Shown here: piece after piece, positions 23,066 through 34,510 of the stretch
Numbering within the stretch: the stretch's first letter is position 1
How the letters are laid out: every line of letters starts with the position of its first letter
Origin: Diploscapter coronatus
Lineage: Eukaryota; Nematoda; Chromadorea; Rhabditida; Rhabditidae
DNA: 64,000 nt
Reading direction: 5' to 3'
NCBI GenBank assembly: GCA_964036155.1
Contig: OZ038423.1
Span: 4,665,249 to 4,729,248 of the forward strand
Notes under the pieces: model-generated
What the model saw: the letters and a program-made list of their open reading frames with translations, nothing else
The model's database searches: none
What the model was told of the DNA's origin: nothing
Program-made: the position numbers and the translations under genes

Positions 23066-25641
23066 AAGAGTATATTGCGTATCTTATCAAATGGGTACTC
23101 CCATCTACTAAAAATCTCTTGACGAACTTATGCAATTCAAAATTGGTATCTCAACTTTAATAGATGTTGATTTAAATTGTAGGTTTTCTAGAGTATTCGT
23201 TAAAACTTATCTACGACGAAGTTAAGTTTATCCCTTTGAAAGAGCGCAATCTTTTGCACTTTGAGAACTACAAGGAACCTCATGTTTTTCTCTGGTCAAG
23301 CCAGCAAGTACATCGCATGAAGAGGGAATCAAATTCCAAATTTCGAACTTATCATGTTGAAATTTTGGAATTGGAAAAGTATGACTTCGATTAATAAAAT
23401 TTAGTTTGGTAAGAAAATTTTGGCACATTTCATTTTCTGGATTTCTCCGTTCTCCCAAAAATAGTGAGCTAACTTGATAAAGTTAGAGTAGATATGATTT
23501 ACAATTAAGATGAGACGAAGAAATAGCTAAATTTAATCGAGAAACTGATTCAAATAAGTTTCGAAATTGATTCGAAGATGACATTGAATTAGACAGAACT
23601 TTCTTATCAGTCTAATATTATAATTGCTTAGAGATGTAGATGTGTGTATGTGTGTGTGTGTGTGCGTGTGTGCTCGAACAAATTCGGAATCGTAATTTCG
23701 ATCCGAAATTTTCCCAACTTTCGTCTAAAAATTTAACGATGATACCAAGAATGCTATAACTCCACTTTCAGCTTTAATATGAAGCTGAAATGGCGATAAG
23801 CAATAGTTTTTAGCCATTCTGCACATCCTATCTGACTTCTACTTTCGCAAATCTCATCAGAAAATCATATTGTGAGTAATTAGGGGGAATAGAATGGGAA
23901 TTTTAGATGCAATGATTTGAATTTTATAGCCAACCGAATGAATATTTTCCAGGATATGGGCCGTTTATTTGAAATCTTGGCTCTGCCAGACATAGGCAGG
24001 GCAAGGCATAGGGGAAGGACCAGCGGGAAGGGGGCAGGGAATAAGGAGCGACTCGGTACCAGCCATCTGGTATGCTGCCCGAATATTTGGGAAACTCATC
24101 TCCAGCGATTTTGCATCTTGTGTTCTCTCGAATCGGCCCATTCTCTCATAATTTTCCCTCTTCTATTAAAGCCCGTTAGCAATTTTGTCCTCAGGCTGCA
24201 CTCTGCAAGCTGCTGTCCACAGACAGGAAGCGGGACAAGGGGGAAGACAGAGGTCAAAGAAAAAGAAGCAGCTCGGTCTCGGCAGCTGGCAGCCAAATCA
24301 TCATCAAATATGCCAATATTCAAGGCTCAATATGCAAATGAAGAACTGAATTCTGGATAGATACTACTGCACAATTTCATAGGTTCACTAGAAGAATGAT
24401 AGCTCAAGAGAAATTTTTATCGTCAACAGACCTAGGCAAACTCTCATCCAGAATGAGAAATTTTAAAGGGGCGAGTACGCATGATCTAGTTTTTTCGACA
24501 AAAAAGTGAAAAATAAGGTGGTATGCAACAAGATTTTTCCATAAAATTTAGCTAGAAGGAGTAAGTCTTGCCCAGATATGATTGTTAGCAGTTCAAGAGA
24601 AAGTGATTTTAAAATGTCCGTGTCGAATACAAAACTAACCCACAATGTTATGCTCAGATGTGAAATTGAAATTTCAGAATAATCGTCATCTAACAATTTT
24701 CATACATATCAAATGGAAGAAAATGTAAAGACTGATTGTGAGTTAGGAAAGAATCTCCATTTGCACTGATAGTATATGCATACAATCATGATATCATATC
24801 AAGTTGATTGAGATGTTGTACTATTATCATTATTATTCGTTATGTTGTGTTTAATGTAAATTTTTCTGACGTTTTGAAAAGTTGTTCTGTGTGCGTTTTA
24901 TCAGTTATAGATCGCAAAAATTGATATTTTGCCTTCAACAACAAGCTCCACTGATCCTTCATCTTTGTGCTAAACAGGTTGAAAAATCGTCCCTTTCAAT
25001 CTACAGGGAAATTCTTCATTGGTAGAAATCTGCACTACTGTTCTGCATATTCACGTTCTCATTCTCACTATTTCTTCTCCTCCCACTCCTCTTCTCTCTT
25101 TCATCTCTATTTTTACCTTCCACGCGACTGGCACCAAGACATCATTCGTCTTTGACGCCACAACAAAAACAGCTCATTTGAGTAATACAGTCGGAGAGAG
25201 ATGGGAAGGAAGCCAGAGAATGTGAGATGGAAGAATGCTAGACAAAGAGAAGAGAATTTCAGTCTGTAAAAGCAGACCTAGCCCGGGGGAATGAATCACA
25301 GATATACACACAATATTGTAGGGAAGATCACTTGCTGCATTTCTTCATTTCTCATTCTTCATCTCTTCCAATCTCTTCATCGAGCACATTTGAACGGACC
25401 GAACGCCTTTGTAAATTAGTCACACTCTTTGTGCCATTCGGCAGAATCGTCGGCACCTTTGGTCCTCTGACAAAACCTAGCTCTAGTGGCGGTTTTTACC
25501 TTAAAGTAATATATTAGAATCGTCTGTTTAAGACGAGTTCAAATTTTGGCATTGAAATTGGTTTTTTTTTTTTTAAATTGAGCGTCTGATTTTTCTTATG
25601 ACTCAACAACTACTATTTAATAAATATGAGTTATCTTGAAA
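23066..25641. other. Intergenic region
   Basis: No supported gene. A GC-richer patch at about 23980-24350 keeps a frame open for 147 codons on the + strand (23917-24360), but composition rather than coding seems the cause. A GT microsatellite is listed separately, and 24.95-25.5 kb is pyrimidine-rich. Confidence 0.4.
23641..23672 (+). repeat. (GT)n microsatellite, interrupted
   Basis: About 15 GT units with TATG and GCGT interruptions. Confidence 0.9.
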
Positions 25642-25691
25642 ATGGCTGAATTCCAAAACAAGGGCGACAAAGTTGAAGAACCAGGTGCAAA
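25642..25691 (+). CDS. Candidate first coding exon (17 codons) with a consensus donor
   Basis: An ATG in good context (GAAAATGGC) starts MAEFQNKGDKVEEPGA and runs straight into AAGTAAGTCC, an excellent 5' splice site. A possible next exon begins after CATTCAG at 25799 and adds GIQQTQQQSFAPFPRP before a stop, giving a 34-residue product; a far exon is equally possible. No family is recognised. It stands at the left edge of the GC-richer 26-31 kb block. Confidence 0.28.
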
Positions 25692-28201
25692 GTAAGTCCA
25701 TAGTCTGAACAGCGCATGAATGCTCGGGTCGACTTTTCAAAAGACGAAACACAGTTCAGTTCGTGAGAATTGACCGAATGAAAAGACATTCGCATTCAGA
25801 GGTATTCAGCAGACGCAACAGCAATCCTTTGCCCCCTTTCCGCGTCCGTAGTAAATATTTTCGAGTGCTCTTGGTACTTGGGGGCGAATTTTCACACGGA
25901 GTCAACAAGTCATATTCGAGGAAAACAGATATTTTGTTCGGCACTATTAATCTCGCGCATAGAAGTGTTCCGTCTGTTCGACATTTTAATAGGGGAAACG
26001 TCTGGTTCATCGCAGGATATGGAAAGAACCAAAAGAGGCGGCGTGTTTCTCTCGATTCAGCATAATTTATGTGTGTAGTGCAATTTCGTCTATTTTTACT
26101 TTCAATATATTGCTGTAAATAGCTGAGTAGCCGATCTCTCGATTTGTTGACCTCAGTTATTTTCCCCCATTCCGCTTTTTCTTCTGACCCAGTACCACCA
26201 CCGATAGGGGTAATGCTAGCCACCGCTGCTCAATCTGCTCAATGGCAAGATTATAGCCCAACGGTTAGCCTTCGTCCACACATTTCCCTCTCATTAGCCT
26301 CACCTGAGGATAAGAATTATGAGAGAAAGCGGGGGGAGGATTTAGAGGAGGAGAGCAAGAGATCAGTCAGCTGACCCTTGCATATTCTCTTTCAACTATC
26401 TTTTCCCTCGATCTCTCTCGTTGCCCTAGTTTGCGAGTCTCTTGGCCGCTAGCCCAGCCACACACAGACACATTTAGTCTGTCGTTCGGAATAAGTAAAG
26501 GGACAGAGCAAAGGCAGGGGCAAAAGAGTAGAACGAGGGAGGAAGGAAGTAAGAGAAGCGAGCCGCTGTCTCTCTGACCAGACAGAGGCAAAGCAAGGGA
26601 GTTGGACGCGAGGTTGGTCCCTTGGCTTGTCCCCCTCCGTCCTCTCGTCCAAGCGTCCAACCCATTGGCCTCAATTAGCGGTCCCTCTTTCCTCTCTCTC
26701 GCCCTCCTTCTTCCTCCTTCTCATTCTATTTCTCCAACTGTCGATCAATCTCGCTCTTGTCCTCGAGTGACCCCCCAGGTCATCATCCCCATTCTCGTCC
26801 ATCTCTCATTATCCAGCACTCTTTATCGCTCCCTGCTCCATCTCTTCCAATGTCCTTCTATCTCAAGTCCATCTGCTATCGCTCGACGACCGAATCTTTC
26901 TCGTCGTCTGGGCTCTCCTATACCAACTCGGATCTTTCGCCCTACTTTTCTGCACTCCCAACGTCTCTCTAATTAGAATGCTATTTCATTACGGCCTTGT
27001 GTTCCGATTAGCTAGGCTAAGGCCTAAACAGCCAGAGGCAAGTTCGTTCTACCATTAAATCTCCTTCCCTCCTCTTTCGCTCATCTCTCCCAGTAATCTC
27101 CCAATTATCACTTGTTCATTCTCATTCCCACCCATCGGCCGCCGATATGATCCGCCAGTGTCATATCAAAGAATGTCACCGATTACAGTATCTCCTCCCG
27201 TTTGAGGAGATGAGATGCAACATGATTGAATGATGTGAAGAGAGGAATTCCAACAGATTATCAGTCTCGACTCGACTGATACGACAAATTGTCTTATCAA
27301 TCATACACAATCAAATTTTATGTACAATACAGAAAACTAGCAAAAATGCCTACTATACGAAACATGGGAATTCTTTCTACTGTAACACATCAGACAGACG
27401 GCCAATTTTTCAACAGAAACGTCTATTTATCAATTCGACTCACAATTCAATACAACCAGTCACACACGCATCGCACAATCATTCATCATGTGATCATTTG
27501 GCAACACTGCGCCGTATGTCAAAACATCGTAAAGATTGTAAAGCTACAATGATAAAGTCACATTAACTGGTTACTGCTTGTATTTCTGTTTGCATTGAGG
27601 TTGTAAACTCGATCCACTCTCAGAAGTAGACCGCGCACGTACGTACAGTACTCCTTCAGCAACTTTCGAACGCTCAACTCGTAAACAGCGAACGCGAGCT
27701 CGTTAGCGAAGGACCGCGGCTCACCTTATCTACCTCTTTTGCTCACTGTAGGTCTTTGTTCTCTCTAACTTGGCCCGTGTACACAATAAGAAGTTAGTGA
27801 TGGGTGAACGGACGGCTTTAGAGCAAAATATAGAGAGAAGCAGTCGGAAAGAGGGAGCGAAAATTCACGAGCTGTTTTGTCTTTGCGTAGCTTTGTGAGC
27901 GTGCGGCTCCGGCGTTCCCTCCCTTTGCGCACCTCCATCATCACAGACAGTCTCTCTTCCCCTTCTCCTCCCACATTCCAATGCCTGCGTCTCTGTCATC
28001 GCAGTCCATACAGTCCTTTGATCTTTTGTCAGTGTCTGACCGCCTGTTGGCTCGGCCCCGTCTAATCTGTAATCGCACTATTTCTCCGGTTGTTCGAATG
28101 ATTTGGTAGCTCCGCCTATTCCTCCATCCTCCTCGTCTCGCTCCTCGCTACGTCTTACTGTTGTATTCACCCTCTAGCAATCGATGAGGACAAGCGATTT
28201 C

Positions 28202-28216
28202 TTGGCAGTGTGCCAA
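28202..28216 (+). promoter_or_regulatory. Perfect NFI-type palindromic site
   Basis: TTGGC, five bases, GCCAA: the full consensus for nuclear factor I dimers (nematodes have one NFI protein, NFI-1). It is followed within ten bases by a CCGCCCCC box and lies in the pyrimidine-rich block. Confidence 0.45.
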
Positions 28217-28600
28217 GACTCCGCCCCCTCTCAACTGCGAATCTCTCGGTCTCTTATGTCTGTCTGTTGTGGGGGAGCGAGAGGGTCTGTCTATCTCTCG
28301 CTCTTTTCTTCTCTATCTTTCACACGATCTCTCTTCGGTGTCCTGGCACTACCAGAGAGACGACGCTCGGGGTCAACCATCGAAAGGAGGGAGTAAGCCC
28401 TAGTCCTGCGATAGACAGATAGAAAGACTGAAGAGTGAAGGAAAAAGAGAAGGTATATAGGAAATAGGCAACCGGGCCATTTGTCTGACTTCTTCTTTAT
28501 CCTCTCATATTCGCGTAATCTTTCGATGATTTTTCTCACTCGTATCTCGAATCCGCATACTCTTTCGACTGGTTCCCGATGGCCATCAGCTACCCTCAAA

Positions 28601-28616
28601 TGTGTGTGTGTGTGTG
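28601..28616 (+). repeat. (TG)8 microsatellite
   Basis: Eight uninterrupted TG units. Confidence 0.9.
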
Positions 28617-29315
28617 GGCTTTCTCAAGGTGAATAACGAGAAGCGATTTCTATCGACTCAAATCAGCCAAGATTATCATGTAAATTGAAAACAAATGTGT
28701 ATTCAAATTACGGCGTTAAAGATAGCTTCAATATTGTGGAATTATGGCACATGCGCATTGGCGTGTCCACGAGACAGACGAGGAAAGTAGAAATTCGTCT
28801 GTTAGACTCGAAGAGCGTAGCAGAAAGGAAAATTGCGAAAGAGCGTAAAAATAGCAAGACATGTGACGATTCCATGTGTACTCTTGAGCTGAAAGCGGTT
28901 AACTAATCGGGTGTTTCGCAAAACACGTGAATCACGCAGCCAGAAAGTATCAACAAAAAGCCAGACTATGACAATTCCTAGAAGCAGCACGTCGAGACAT
29001 TGCGCAATAAAATCATTGCGTGTATTTCACAGAAATTGTGGACAAGTCATCCCGAACGCGTAAGCGTGCAGCATACCACATTTCAACATCATCAAACAAA
29101 GAATTGATCGTCGGTGTAAAATAAGCTAAATTCACACAATTGTCAAGTATGCTCGCGCCAGCTTTGCGAATAGAACCTATACGGGTAAGGCCGTCACATA
29201 AAGGAAGCAATTCTTACACGCACGGGTTCTACCGAGAAGACGGTGGAGCTAATAAATTCGATAGAACGAAATACTAGGAAAGAGAAAATAAATAACTATC
29301 TGTGCCAATCAGGCA

Positions 29316-29383
29316 CTCGATAGAAATGATCTTACGGGTATGTATGAATCGAATCGTATCATAACCCTCAGATTTCTATCGAG
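29316..29383. ncRNA. 68-nt imperfect hairpin, possible small-RNA precursor
   Basis: CTCGATAGAAAT at the left end is perfectly complementary to ATTTCTATCGAG at the right end. After a small internal loop a second stem forms (GGGTATG with CATAACCC, one bulge) and a third short one (GAATCG region), leaving a tiny terminal loop. Size and shape are those of a pre-miRNA or a small inverted-repeat element. No conserved miRNA seed was recognised. Confidence 0.3.
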
Positions 29384-32300
29384 AGCCCATATCGGCTGAT
29401 GTTTTGCAGTTACAATTCAGGGATCAATAGGGAATGTGACCCTTTAATGTGTAGTGAATAATAATCAAAATATTGATTAGGAATTCGAAATCGCAAATCG
29501 TTTCGTACGATATTGCTGGTTCGGATTAGCCAATACTAGTTTGAATAGATAAATATATTGGTTTGCAAGAAATGTCGAAACCGAAATAGGAAATATTTGT
29601 AAATGACAAGTGCATGTCGCCCCGAGATCTCGGAAGTAACAATTACGGGTACATGTCAGGATGACTTCAATGCACACACGTAATTTTACCACCGGATCCC
29701 GGTAGCGACCGCATAGAATATTTAGCTATTTAGGTCAATATAGACGAATATCGATTAGGAGTGGTCATCAATAACTTTTCAATGGAAATCGATTTTTGAA
29801 AAAAATTGGGACACAACATTTTGTAGTTCATAGGATGGAGGCGAGTGTTTTTGGCCAGGGGTCGAAAGCAGGAAAGCAATGGAAGGGATGCAGAAACGAG
29901 CGAGCGGTGGGGTGAGGGGTGAGGCCGGTACAGAGAGCGACACGAAACGCAGCACGCAGCAGCGAAATCGGGGCCAACCGAGATACGGAACGAGGACAAA
30001 CCGAGGGGACCAAGTCGAAAAACGACGCGAAGGAAAAAATAAGGAAGGGAAGAAAGGATAGGGAGAAATAGGACGCACAGCCGCATAGAATGGGGCGTTG
30101 ACCACAGGAAAGAGGACGCGAGATAGTAGGAGAGAGCCAAAGACAGAGAGAAATTGAAGCGAGAGAAAATTAGAGACCAAGCAGATTAAAGAGGTCACAG
30201 AGATGCAGAAGGGTCGACGGACGCACGGACTCACAGAGGGAACGAGGGGGCGGGGTCAGACGTAGCAAATGGTCACTCAAAAATGTGGGCGGGACAGAGA
30301 GAAAGAGCAAGTGGTCAGCTGCTGAGCAAGTGGAGAGCGAGAGGGAAGCAGAGAAAGGTCAGCGATGCAAAGCGGTCATTGGACGCTGGCCATCATAAGA
30401 TAGAGGGGGAATAGAGAAGGGACCAAAAAATTCCACCCGATAACCGCGAGGTCAGAATAGCCAGGAATGGAGAAATAGCTAACGAAATTACTTTTATGGA
30501 AGATGGAAGCAAAAATCACGAATAAAATTGTCGAAAATTTTCAAAAATAGAAGAAAAATAGTGGTCGCGGAGTCGCAAAGTAGAGCGAATGAAAGTGGTC
30601 GAGTCCTAAAAACGCGTTGCAGAGGTCGGCGCGAGGCGGTCAGCGAGGAATGAACGGGGGAAATAAATGAAAAACGAGAGAAACGAACGAATTTATGAGA
30701 GAAAGCGAAATTGCGAAAAGTCGAATGGAGCAAGTGGATGAAAAGATGCAAAGTGCGGCAGAAAAGAGAGGGAAATGGGGAAGAAAGGGATGGAGAGACG
30801 GGAGAGAGAAGCGAAGGAAGCACATGACCAATTGATTGGAAAGAAGCGAGAGTGGCTAGAGAAACAGACCTAGAGAGGAGAGATCACGTGAACACTCGGT
30901 GAAAACAAGGAAAGAGTCGGAAATCGGGAGAGATTCAGGGAAGTCATAGAGCGGGGAGAGGAAGATGCAAACACGGATGGAATACGGTAGTAGTCGCTAA
31001 ATCGCGACAGGACTCATTGATGGACGAGAGAGAATGAAGGGAAAGAAATGCTGCGAGCAAAGGTCCGTGCCCTTGAAATAGTCGGAGAGGGAGTTTGAGC
31101 GCGAAATGACAGGCAGAACTTGGCCCAAAGACGCCACTCGCTACCCTAGGACTGCAAGGGGCTGCCAAATGAAATAGATTTCTGTACGGGCGCTCCACGC
31201 CACTTCATTTTTTCATGCGACAGCAACCATAAACGACGCGAAATGGCGGGAAATTGTAACACTCAAACAAAGGGGAATTCCTGCGGAGTAAGGGTGAAAA
31301 TGAAAATAAATCTTCCAATCAGCGAATTTCGCTACCATTTATCAAAACAACTTGTTAAAGTTGTTGTTGGTGAAGTAGGAAAATGCAAGTTTTTGTGAGG
31401 ATTTTGTGCGAGTGAAAATATCCATTTGAAGAAGATTTGAGATAGTCGGTGGTCATGTAATGTTTATGAGAATAAATTGTATTGACAAGTTTCTTCGAGT
31501 GTGAGGACGAATTTTCGCACAACAAAATTCCGATATGCTTCTGTATAGAAGAAGAAGAAGACAGTCATAAACCTCGTGATTTTGCATATTGCCAACTGTG
31601 ATATGAGAACTAGAAAAGGGAAAGTTGAAAGGAATTTGCATAATCGAATATGAAATGAAGACGAAATGCAGAAATTTCATCGAAAACTGGAACTATTCGT
31701 AATTCAAACCAAATTCGAAGTAAAATATTACATCACATGAGAATAAAATCATCGCAAAATTACTCCGAATTTCGAAAGAGCAATAGTAATGTCGCAAACC
31801 GTAGAAAATGGGAAATAATTTCGTACTTGCGCAATGACTGAATCACCTATTTCAAGTGGTCCAGAGGGGCAGCAGTTATTTTTCATTATTCATATTCGAC
31901 CCGTAAATATAGCCCCTGGTTCGTTTGCTTACCCTATCTGGTCGTCTGGCTCTCTCGAACCTTTCAAATTGGCTCTATCTTTCACCCCTACCCCTGTCCA
32001 TTCCCGTTTTGTTCCCACGAGTTTCAAGCTGAATCATCGGCTAATCAATTGGCCTATTTAGCCCTAAGGCATTTCAGCAATTTATTACTAAGACCGGACT
32101 CCGCCCATTAAATTGCAATTGCTCATGGCTTTGGAAAAATGATGAAGATCGGCTAAATTTTCATAAAGTCATCGTATCATAAGTGAGCAGAAATGAATAG
32201 TTTGCAGTAAAATTCGAAATGTGATGAAGGAAGCACTCTTGAACCTGTCACAAAATGATGAGGCAATTATCAGGGCTTAAATGTTTGATATTGACACTGC

Positions 32301-32879
32301 AATGTCATCAGTGTTAGTGTCATGAAAGTTAAAAATTAAGTCCTGGCAATTACTACATATATGACGGGACATATAGTTAGGGATAAGGAAGATGGCGAAA
32401 GTAAGACGAAATTGTGAAAATAGGTCTCGTCATATACTCAAATGGTAGTTTCCAATGACCACAACCATTATTTGTATCTGTGTCCGCATTTAGGCTTCTA
32501 GGGATGCGAATGAATAGGAAAAGTTTATGACAGATAACATGTATGTAGACGAAGATCAGCTGGTGATATAAACGCAGGAGGCTTGAAGAATTAGAAAGAG
32601 TTGCTTTTCGATTTATCGTTTGAGCAATTTTGAGTTATTTTCCGTTACGATTACGATGTCGATATTTCGAAAATCCATCATGTATCTTTTCAGAATATGT
32701 ATTTTTCTTCAAAAATAGCGCTTTATGTAGTTTCATCGAAGTTTTTGGTCTAATGATCAATCTTTTTCTCACGACAACAATAAAATTTGGTCTAATGTTG
32801 CGTTGTGATTATTTTACGGTTGTCGAAAGAAAACTAAAGTCTATCTGAAAAAGAGAAGAATCAATTTAGAAAGTGCATC

Positions 32880-33409
32880 TTTGAAGAATCAGATAGCAAA
32901 AGTGAAGAAAAAGAACTAAAATTGACATGAATAAAATTACGCAAATAATGGCGATATATTTGATAATCCATTTAGCAAATTACCACCTATAAAGTGCCTA
33001 TCAAGCCAAAATTGATTAGATTCAAACAAGCAGACAAGGGTATGAAATTGGAGACTCCGGTCTGGAATACATCATTGGCGCCATCAATCGTGCATGAATC
33101 AGAAGATGTAAAAATGGTGATGCTCAAATATTTATATATTTATGAACTCACCCCCTTAGAAAACACCTACAAATGTGCAAACATGTAAATATCCAGTCAG
33201 AGTTTGGAAAGGATATCGAATACTCATGGCATTTTTGCGGACGATTTCGTAACAAATTTCGCAAATTTACGAAGCAATGTAGGAAAATATTTTCTGGCTA
33301 TTCTGGTCGATTCTTCATTAAGAGAAATTATGAAGAGTTTCTTAAAATTTTAGAGCGTTATACGAAAGAAAATTATGATTTGTTAGAATTGCAAATCATA
33401 GATGTTTAG
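32880..33409 (+). pseudogene. Decayed coding fragment, AT-rich, family unknown
   Basis: Three protein-like frames follow each other with shifts: about 32952-32994 (DNPFSKLPPIK), 32994-33188 (contains PKLIRFKQADKG and LKYLYIYELTPLENTYKC) and 33176-33409 (contains YSWHFCGRFRNKF and ending QIIDV with TAG). No intron explains the shifts near 32994 and 33180. The earlier piece EESDSKSEEKELK at about 32886 could belong to it. AATAAA occurs about 70 bases after the last stop. I do not recognise the product; an old insertion of a gene or element is the simplest view. Confidence 0.3.
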
Positions 33410-33412
33410 TTT

Positions 33413-34510
33413 ATGAAAGTTTCGAAGCAATTCTTATCTAAGTTTAAAAATGTAATGCGCTGTCTAATAATTTCTTTGGAATAAAGAATTCGCATACATA
33501 TTTTCCGATACATTTTCCTAGCCAAAAAGTTATAATAGCTCTCAAGTCCGGGAATAAATTTGTAAAATTCTACGAACCTTTTGGATGAAATAATAAAAGA
33601 AGTGACTGGAGAAGTAATTTGTCTAGAAGAAAAGCTGCATCAAAATGATTCATAATAAGCTTCGATTTCTAAAGCTTACTACATGAATGATAAAATTCGT
33701 TTCGTTGAATTTTAAGATTGTCATATAAAATTGATAACGAACGAAGTAGAGATGATAAAGATACTTTGAGATATTTTCACTTCTCGTCAAATTTCAAATA
33801 TCAGGAACGAAAGTTTCATAAAATGTTTATTTTCGTCGATAAATCGCATACAAATTCAGAATAAAAATTTACCAAGTCAGTACAAATCAATCAAATCAAA
33901 GAAAGGAGAAAATAGTAACCGGTTTCATTTGCTATAATTTATTCACATTCGCATATCAATTTGTTGCTTTGTTGCAACTCAAATGAATTCAATCAAGAAA
34001 GAAAGAAATATATCATCTAGTAATGCACAGTAATGACGAGACGGAGTTAGGATTTGAAAATCCAAAAATCGAAACTAATTCTCGAGGTTCCTTTAAAAAT
34101 CTGAATTCTGTCTCGATACTGGTGCAGAGCTGTTGATTCGTTCACATCTCTGATCACATGAGGAGAGAGATAGGAAAGGAAAACAGGCTGGCGTAAATCA
34201 CTATTACTTTGACCGGAAAACGACGTGTTACTTGGAATTCAAACCTATTCTTCTATCAGACTAAGATATTTTTGATTTTTGACGATACCAACAAAATATA
34301 AGTATTCCAAGTGGTCAGTGATTTTCTGACAAAGTTTCGTTGTATTTTTCCAGAAATAATGGCTCATCATGTAAAATTGTTCGTTTGAACATTAGTGATG
34401 GATTTTCGAATTGAATATTTCCAAGTGGAGCACGCACATTAAAGGTTTCAATTTTACTCGGCACTATTCCAGGAAAGTTTTACCATGTTTTCTTACTTTC
34501 AACAGCCCTG
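33413..34510. other. 3' flank of the MOB2 gene
   Basis: AT-rich sequence without a supported exon. It should contain the MOB2-gene 3' UTR next to 34510. Confidence 0.4.

Larger units (their letters stand above)
25800..32879. other. Long gene-free block with strand-asymmetric, GC-richer core
   Basis: No gene could be assembled. From about 26.37 to 28.45 kb the + strand is dominated by CTCTC/TCTTC tracts; from about 29.87 to 31.15 kb it is dominated by GAGAG/GGAAAG tracts; the switch lies in between. The frames of 100-155 codons found here (for example 25756-26223 minus, 29730-30234 minus) follow this composition. The block contains an NFI-type palindrome, a hairpin, a GT tract and one exon-like piece, each listed or discussed separately. 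A regulatory role is inferred only. Confidence 0.4.

Noticed and set aside
25756..26223. 155-codon frame on the minus strand
   Set aside because: It has no ATG at its start, no recognised motif, and a + strand frame overlaps it; the open stretch seems due to composition.
29730..30234. Two overlapping minus-strand frames of 136 and 151 codons
   Set aside because: They fall in the GAG/GGAA-rich part of the + strand, and two frames are open at once; the products are Ser/Pro/Leu/Phe-rich low complexity.
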